Positions 8,690 to 13,317 of a stretch of DNA of 13,317 nucleotides are shown piece by piece. The stretch covers positions 1 through 13,317 of the forward strand of contig MU867179.1 in NCBI GenBank assembly GCA_033725935.1, read 5' to 3'. Source of the DNA: Cladorrhinum sp. PSN259 (Eukaryota > Ascomycota > Sordariomycetes > Sordariales > Podosporaceae). The position numbers and the translations under genes are program-made. The notes under the pieces were generated by a model. That model worked only from the letters and a program-made list of their open reading frames with translations, was not told where the DNA came from and ran no database searches. Within the stretch, counting starts at the first letter, position 1; every line of letters starts with the position of its first letter.

Positions 8690-8703
8690 ATAGCTATTAA
8701 AGG
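8686..8703. repeat. Target-site duplication (right) of the ORF1-only LINE
   Basis: TATTATAGCTATTAAAGG, one mismatch from 6748-6765. The exact boundary with the ATT-rich tail is ambiguous by a few bases; the last 14 bases (8690-8703) match perfectly. Confidence 0.85.
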
Positions 8704-10236
8704 CTTCTTTAGTTAGTTAATCCCTTAAAAATTTTTTTTTTAATAAAATCTTTACTAAATATAATGCCTGACTCCAAATTATAGGTTAGTATAAAGGCTT
8801 CGTTATAGGCCGAGGGCTCGTCAGTATTAATACTAAAGGTCTCGTCCTTAGCCTCCTTTTTAGGGCCTTATTAGCCCTATTAGTTACTATCCTTAGTAGT
8901 GGTTCCAGAGCCTTTATTACCCTTGCCTTTGCCTTTGTCTTTGCCTTTGCCCTTGCCCTTGAACTTATTCCTAATGGAAGACTGGGTGCCTTATAGGCTT
9001 GGTTAACTATTATGGTTGGACCTGGGAGAGCCTTTCTTATAGGTGGCTTATAGTGCTGAGAGCTGCTGGAAAGTAGTGGAGGTGGAATTATAAGTCTTAG
9101 CTAATAAGTCCTCCTAAAAATATAGAAGACTTAGCTTTATAGGCTTGCCCTTAGTATAGTAGAGCCACTGTTCTTGCCGCAGTAGGCCTTTATAGCGCTC
9201 TGCCTACTGGCCGAAGTGATTTTCCAGGACGTTAAAATAGTAGTTAATTTAATCGATTTCGTCGATTTTAACTCCGAGGGCACTAAATCTTATAACTAGA
9301 GTATTAAACTTAGCGTTAAATTCTACTATAGTAGTGGAACTATCGAACCGCAGGTGGTAGTATTCCCTATATAGGGAGTCCCGGAGCACTGGTTAGGTAG
9401 GGGCGTACTAGACCCTTAGCCTTTTATAGGCTATTATAGGGTCTGTCTCGAAGGTAATGGTAAAAAGTGGTCCTTCCTTTAGGGTATTCTTAAGGGTAAG
9501 TAATAAGGCAGCCTTCTAAGGATTAGTAAGTAAAGTATTAATCCGGTCAGGGTCGTTAAGGAATTTAGGGATTTATAGAGCCCTAAACTATATAGAGATA
9601 GCCTGGTACTATTATTGGTAGTTTTCCGGGCCTGAAAGGCGTTGTTTTTTAATAAGGTTTAGGGACTACTTAGCTAGCTCCTTAGTAGTAAGAGCACTGA
9701 AATCAGTTCCTGTGTGGCCTAGAAGTCCTGGGGCCATAGTAGGCTCGGGAGGCATAGGGGCTTATTAAGGTGCCGGTAGGTGAGTGGTTCCGGCAGCAAA
9801 GTTAGTAAATAGTATGATAACCTGCTGTAAGCGGTCCTCTATAGTGTCGATTTGAGCCTGTAGGCTATGAAGGCTAGGCTTAGGGAAGCCCTGGCTAATA
9901 CTACTAGGAGTGGCTATTACGTAGCCCTAACTGGTGCTATTAGGGGTGGCTGACTGGTCCCGAGGGTCCTCTATAGCGTTATTAAAGTGTTAAAGTATAG
10001 TAGAGGGTAGCCTATAAAACAGTATTACTTAGGGGATTAGTATAGTATTAGGGGAAGAAAGAGGGTATTTAGTAGCCTAAATAGTTATTGCTTATAGGGG
10101 AGAAGTAGCCTGAATAGTTGCTGCTCTCGGGGAACGTGCCGTTACTTCGTTAGGTAGAAGACAGGCCTGTGGTACAGAGCCTGAAGCAGCTGGTGGGTGC
10201 GTGGAAGCGCAGTTGAAAGGCTAGATTCCGGGCCAT
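8704..10236 (-). pseudogene. Copia gag remnant (capsid/nucleocapsid region)
   Basis: On the minus strand a long gag-type frame can be followed with many TAG/TAA at Gln positions. A variable Pro/Ser-rich N-terminal part (about 9700-10200) is followed by an Ala-Pro-Met-Pro-Pro segment. The capsid-like core (about 9100-9650) contains a KFLNDPDRINTLL block, TFETDPIIAYKRLR, and TTIVEFNAKFNTLV (about 9300-9335), which are helices typical of fungal Copia Gag. A basic Lys-Gly repeat (8921-8966) then leads to the junction with the protease. I see no CCHC zinc knuckle; the Lys-Gly run may take its place in RNA binding. The only ATG near the 5' end (10234-10236) is out of frame with the core, so the start is unsure. 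The gag and protease frames differ by one, with an A10 run at 8732-8741 close to the switch. Confidence 0.82.
8921..8960 (-). repeat. Imperfect hexanucleotide repeat coding Lys-Gly
   Basis: Runs of GCCTTT/GCCCTT on the plus strand encode alternating Lys-Gly with one Asp on the minus strand, inside gag. It survives in a region otherwise shredded by mutation, probably because it has few CA/TG dinucleotides. Confidence 0.8.
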
Positions 10237-10246
10237 TTAGTTACCC

Positions 10247-10258
10247 GGGCTCATAACC
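10247..10258 (-). other. Primer-binding site for a 5' half of initiator tRNA-Met
   Basis: The plus strand reads GGGCTCATAACC directly against the TG of the 5' LTR. This is the anticodon arm of eukaryotic initiator tRNA-Met (anticodon CAT in a GGGCTCATAACCC stem-loop). The element RNA (minus strand) is therefore complementary to that arm. Copia of Drosophila and some yeast Ty elements are known to prime with such a tRNA fragment cut in the anticodon loop. No match to a tRNA 3' CCA end is present. Confidence 0.8.
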
Positions 10259-11019
10259 TGTTAAAGTTTGGGAGCTGCAGGGTCCCTACTAGGCTTAGTA
10301 ATAGAGACTAGGCTATAGGGGCTGTGCCCTATAATAGTACGTAGCGGAAGCGTTATTGCTAAACGGTATGGTAGGAGGTTATACGATAATAGTAGGAAGT
10401 ACTAAAGGAAGTAAGGCTACTATGGTATTGTAGGCAATATTGGAAATAAAGGTCCTTACAGGGCACTTATACCCTAAAAAGACAGAAGGTTGTTGGAAAG
10501 TATAGAGGCTTGGTTGCGTATAGTATTGTATTGCTGTGCTTGCTTTTAAGAACTAAAATACAGGAGGGAGAGGAGATTTACAGGACTACTTGTACAAGTC
10601 TTCAGGTCTTCTAGAGGGTTCTATAATGGCCAGGGCCCCTGTAGAATAGTGGGTGGTCCTGTGGGACTCTGTGGGACTGCTATACTATAGAAGGTATAGA
10701 GCTAGTTCTACGGTTTTCGGTGGTTTTCTTCAGGCCACGTAAACCTTTCCACAGGTGACGACTTTGTCTGGGACTTGACCAACCACCTATAAGGCTTTGG
10801 TTGAACTAAGCCTATTATAGTATAGTTGCCGAGGCAGAATAAGGCTCCTGGGTGGGCCTTATTGGAAGACTAACAGGTCTATGGAAGACCTGTGAGCAAG
10901 AAGGTCTTAGCACCGTGTCCGTACCCGGCACCTGTGGCAAGTGGTTGACACAAGCCACGCCTGTGGGCAAGTAGGCACCAGCCACTTGCCCTGCACCCTG
11001 TACGTGCCACACGTTAACA
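10259..11019 (-). repeat. 5' LTR of the Copia element (right LTR)
   Basis: 761 bp, TGTTAA...TTAACA. The inner 300 bases (10259-10555) carry TA where the left LTR has CA/TG; 10556-10735 is identical between LTRs; the outer part (10736-11019) keeps CA/TG. The promoter for the minus-strand genome should lie here, but I cannot point to a specific TATA box with confidence. Confidence 0.93.
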
Positions 11020-11024
11020 ATATT
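11020..11024. repeat. Target-site duplication (right) of the Copia element
   Basis: ATATT follows the terminal CA of the right LTR and equals 1145-1149. Confidence 0.9.
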
Positions 11025-11070
11025 TTAGTTATATTGCCCATTACCGTACCAGCCTTATAGTGGTCTTATT

Positions 11071-11511
11071 ATTATACCTTTAATAATAATACGGTCATTA
11101 ATTTCAATACTTAATTTTCAACTATTACTTTCTTCCTTTAATAACTAACTTTCTAATTTAATTATATTAATTTAATTTTATTAGCGCAATGCCTTTAATT
11201 TCGTCTTTTTAATAAAATTCGAAAATTTTTGATTCCTATAAATACTTTAGGCAAATTATAGGGGTGCACCCCCTTTTTGATCGGCGTGCTATTACGCCTC
11301 GCGCGTAAGTCTTCCCCGCATACGGACCACAATACAGGGCATTATAGGACCATAGCAAATCACTGGGCCAGGGATATAAAGACCTACGGAGTCCCAGTTA
11401 ACTAATTAAGACGTGCTTGCGTTATTCGGTATTAAGCATAGCGAGTATGGTGAGTAAGAGGCTTGTTCGCTAAGATCGCGGATCTAAAGAGTAAGTAAAG
11501 TAAGTAAGGTA
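11071..11511 (+). repeat. Degenerate repeat, right copy; broken by a LINE
   Basis: Colinear with 200-606 in the same orientation (see the shared blocks there: 11071-11092, 11249-11264, 11317-11347, 11362-11390, 11489-11520). It contains about 19 extra bases near 11265-11283 relative to the left copy, which resemble the motif units at 866-940. The left copy goes on past GGTATAATAT, whereas here the LINE tail begins, so the LINE inserted into this copy. Without the Copia the two copies would lie about 1.05 kb apart. The AT-rich 11025-11070 just before it holds nothing I recognise. Confidence 0.55.
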
Positions 11512-11590
11512 TAATATTATTATTTCGTACACCGCTATGCCCTTGGCAGGGCTCGTCGGTCCCTTTACTGCTATTTACACAAGGAAAACC
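11512..11590 (-). other. LINE 3' tail with AAT end, shared with the ORF1-only LINE
   Basis: Minus-strand match to 8611-8689, starting at GGTTTTCC and ending GTACGAAATAATAATATTAT. AAT-type microsatellite ends replace poly(A) in many fungal non-LTR elements. Confidence 0.8.
11531..11560 (-). other. Two-part hairpin in the LINE 3' tail
   Basis: On the minus strand: outer stem ACCG/CGGT, inner stem GCCCT/AGGGC with loop GCCA. Compared with 8642-8673 the inner stem bases differ but the pairing is kept, which supports a real RNA structure. Confidence 0.7.
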
Positions 11591-12180
11591 GTACCTTAAC
11601 GGCCGAACGGCCTGTAAGCTACGACTTAAGCGTGCGTAGTAGCTAACCAGGATAGCCCAGGGTGCGGAGGGTATGTAGTAGCCGGATATGGTTGACTGTA
11701 TCGAAGGCTCCTGAAATATTAAGCTGCAGTAGGGAGGGGGTTAGGCCTTGGCGCCAGGCCTCCTAGACCTAGGCCATTACTAGTTGAATTACTAGTTCTA
11801 TGGACCTATGTTGCCTATTACCTATCTGTTCGTCCGGGAGGAGGTTATGTCTCTCTACTACGTAAGTGATCCTTTCGGCTAGTATAGCCTCTATAACCTT
11901 CCCTATTATAGGGAGCAGGGCTATGGGCCTATAGCCAGCCGGGGTCTTATAGTCTTCGGGCTTCTTGCCTGGCTTAGCTAGCACTATAGTCTTTGCCTTC
12001 TTAAACCTTTCCGGGAACTAGTTAAGCCTGAAGTAGGCCGTAATCAGAGCAGCAAGTATGCGGTAAAGCGGCTTCCCACAGGCTTTTAGGAAGCTTATAG
12101 GCAGTAGATCCTCCCCTAGGGCCTTCTAAGACCCCATTTTCCTAAGTACTTTGTAAATATCGTGTATTTTCACCTCCTTT
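11591..12180 (-). pseudogene. LINE ORF2 remnant: reverse transcriptase N-terminal part
   Basis: The minus strand shows, in order, a KIHDI...LRKMGS block (about 12130-12170), a GEDLLPISFLKACGKPLYR block (about 12065-12120, the APGPDGI region of LINE RTs), FKKAKTIVLAKPGKKP (about 11955-12010), the open segment 11769-11984 with YRPIALLPIIGKVIEAIL, and QLNISGAFDTVNH (about 11690-11730). The last is RT motif A, in which the first catalytic Asp (family L-D-x-S-x-A-F-D) is now Asn. GYPG and a short tail follow, and then the sequence changes abruptly to the 3' tail at 11590. Motif C (the FADD box), thumb and RNase H are missing, so the enzyme was incomplete even before the stops arose. Confidence 0.88.
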
Positions 12181-12880
12181 TTAACTTCGAATTCTGGCTG
12201 GTCGTATGGTTCTTCGAAGGTTATGTCGTATATGTCGTTTAAGTTAGCTAGGGGGCTAGGGAAGAATTTGGTGGCTAGGGCTTCGGCTTTCTAATCGAAG
12301 GTAGCTAGGTCTGTCGGTTGGCTACTGGGTCCTATAGGTCCTGTAAAGGTAGGAAGCTTAGGGGGGTCGGGTAGTAAGAAGCTCTTATAGCGAGCTTACC
12401 GCTCGAGGTTCTATAGGAGCTTTATATCGTCACTTGCCTCCTCTAACGTCTCCCTCCAGGCCTTTATATAGGCCTGGTATATAGTCTTTATAAGTGTTCG
12501 TAAGCTTATCTTTAGGGTAGCCTTTATATATTAGCTTGAAGCCTCTTTATATAGGCGCTCGGCTCTCCGTACCTCCTATGTAGCCTCCTTAACCTTGGGT
12601 ATTTCACTAGTGGGCTCGATGCCTACTATATGGCTTCCTCTCTGGGGCCATTACTGTGGCTATTTTCGTGAGTTCGGCCGTAAGCCAGTCGAAGGCTTGC
12701 CGTAGTCCTTCTACGGTAGTGATCCTGGCTTGTAAGCCTGTGGGCCTAGTGTTTAGTAGGCTAAAGCCCCCTGGTAAGAGGGCTGCCTCCGCTTCTACCT
12801 TCTCTCGGTCTAGTATCTTCCAGTTCTATCCTTTCTAGGCCCTTAGTTCTTGCCTAGGGCCTTAGTTTACCTCTAGTATT
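12181..12880 (-). pseudogene. LINE ORF2 remnant: linker between endonuclease and RT
   Basis: Degraded coding sequence joining the endonuclease to the RT. Recognisable stretches include FDWLTAELTKIATVMAPERK (about 12630-12690), the segment that in Tad/I-type ORF2 follows the endonuclease. A one-step frame difference separates the endonuclease frame from the RT frame, so at least one indel lies here. Plus-strand open stretches in this area are not genes. Confidence 0.7.
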
Positions 12881-13317
12881 TACGGATAGTGGTCTGATTT
12901 CCCCCTTTTTCTTAGGCCGTAATAGGTAGCTCTAAGGCTTATAGTTGCCTAGAAGTAGTCGATTATAGAGGGCCGGCCCCGCTGGTTTCCCTAAGCCTCC
13001 CTTATTATAGTGCTATATAGTATACGTAGGCCTAGGTCCTACTATAGTATTAGTTATAATAGGTCTTCGGCTTTCTAGTCTGTACGGTCATAGTGGTCCT
13101 AGAGTAGGTGGTATAGGTTAAAGTCCCCTGCTAATATTATAGATAGGTCTGGCTTTTGCCTTATAAATAGGGTCGATAATACTGTTTTTATATCTAGTAG
13201 GTTATAAATTAACTATATTTCTAGGCCTTCGTTATTATCCGTGGCTCTGAACCATACCTTACAGTAGTCCCTAGAAGCCTCGAAGTCCCATAGCTCTACC
13301 GGGTACTTTTTACTGAT
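12881..13317 (-). pseudogene. LINE ORF2 remnant: AP-type endonuclease, C-terminal half
   Basis: One minus-strand frame holds the exonuclease-endonuclease-phosphatase signatures. AGDFNLYHLL is at about 13100-13130 (the GDFN box with catalytic Asp and Asn, followed by the H of the family GDFNAHH). The GRPSIIDYF block (about 12950-12980) and SDHYP (about 12885-12897, catalytic Asp-His) follow, all intact in their key residues. Stops stand at former Trp/Gln codons. The enzyme nicks the target DNA to start insertion. The N-terminal half lies past the window edge, so its length cannot be judged. Confidence 0.88.

Larger units (their letters stand above)
1150..11019 (-). mobile_element. Ty1/Copia-type LTR retrotransposon, RIP-degraded, carrying two nested insertions
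   Basis: Two direct LTRs (1150-1912, 10259-11019) begin TGTTAA, end TTAACA and are flanked by identical 5-bp ATATT. The element reads on the minus strand: PBS next to the right LTR, PPT next to the left one. The coding order gag, protease, integrase, reverse transcriptase, RNase H (integrase before RT) is the Copia order. All coding parts are riddled with stops at former Gln and Trp codons, and the recognisable blocks lie in more than one frame. Without the Tc1/mariner and LINE insertions and their target duplications the element would be about 6.5 kb, a normal Copia size. It cannot move by itself. Confidence 0.95.
11512..13317 (-). mobile_element. Non-LTR retrotransposon (Tad/I-like LINE), ORF2 part, cut by the window edge
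   Basis: Minus-strand element whose 3' end is at 11512, with an AAT-rich tail (11512-11523), the hairpin (11531-11560) and the conserved tail up to 11590. Upstream of it lie RT and endonuclease coding parts. The RT stops shortly after its first catalytic motif, then passes directly into the 3' tail, so the rest of the RT and any RNase H are deleted. The 5' end lies beyond the window, so its target duplication cannot be checked. Confidence 0.85.

Noticed and set aside
8732..8741. A10 run on the minus strand as a programmed frameshift site between gag and protease
   Set aside because: The gag and protease frames do differ by one here, but in a mutated copy a simple slip in the homopolymer is more likely; one copy cannot decide.
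11769..11984. A 71-residue open frame that could be read as a small host gene
   Set aside because: Its sequence is the fingers region of a LINE reverse transcriptase and continues in frame on both sides past point stops.
1..13317. CRISPR array, tRNA, rRNA, plasmid origin or prokaryotic operon
   Set aside because: No regular spacer-repeat pattern, cloverleaf or conserved rRNA segment is visible; the tRNA-like bases at 10247-10258 are a primer-binding site, not a gene.

Overview
The window looks like a transposon graveyard from the nuclear genome of a filamentous ascomycete (Pezizomycotina). Every recognisable protein is a retrotransposon or transposase relic. Most breaks are C-to-T or G-to-A changes, which turn Gln and Trp codons into stops and CA/TG into TA, the signature of repeat-induced point mutation (RIP). 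I see no intact host gene, tRNA or rRNA. The species cannot be named from this window.

Layout: (1) 1-1144 is AT-rich flank holding a degraded repeat (about 200-686) that is LTR-like in its last 320 bases. (2) 1150-11019 is a Ty1/Copia-type LTR retrotransposon on the minus strand, with two LTRs (763 and 761 bp) and the same 5-bp duplication, ATATT, on each side. Its PPT lies at 1913-1920 and its primer-binding site at 10247-10258. The latter is complementary to the anticodon arm of initiator tRNA-Met, so the primer is probably a 5' half-tRNA. Read on the minus strand the order is gag (about 10236-8704), protease/pre-integrase (6765-6155), integrase (4749-4080), reverse transcriptase (about 3560-2620) and RNase H (about 2560-1953). 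(3) Two elements sit inside this Copia: a Tc1/mariner element (4752-6152, plus strand, TA duplication, 27-bp inverted repeats) and an ORF1-only LINE (6766-8689, plus strand, 18-bp target duplication with one mismatch). (4) 11025-11511 is flank carrying a second direct copy of the left-hand repeat. (5) 11512-13317 is a minus-strand LINE with an ORF2 (AP endonuclease plus the N-terminal part of a reverse transcriptase), cut off by the window edge and inserted into that second repeat copy.

The most interesting points are these. The two LINE copies carry different coding content but end in the same ~79-bp 3' tail. That tail contains a two-part hairpin whose stems keep pairing while their bases differ, followed by an AAT-rich end. 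Both copies pass directly from unrelated sequence into this tail at the same point (GGTTTTCC), so both look internally deleted. RIP damage in the Copia has sharp edges inside the two LTRs: the inner parts are mutated, the outer parts are spared, and a 180-bp middle block is identical. The inferred order of events is: old flanking repeat pair; right-hand LINE insertion and Copia insertion (order unknown); RIP of the Copia core; then the ORF1-only LINE and perhaps the Tc1/mariner, with further RIP afterwards.
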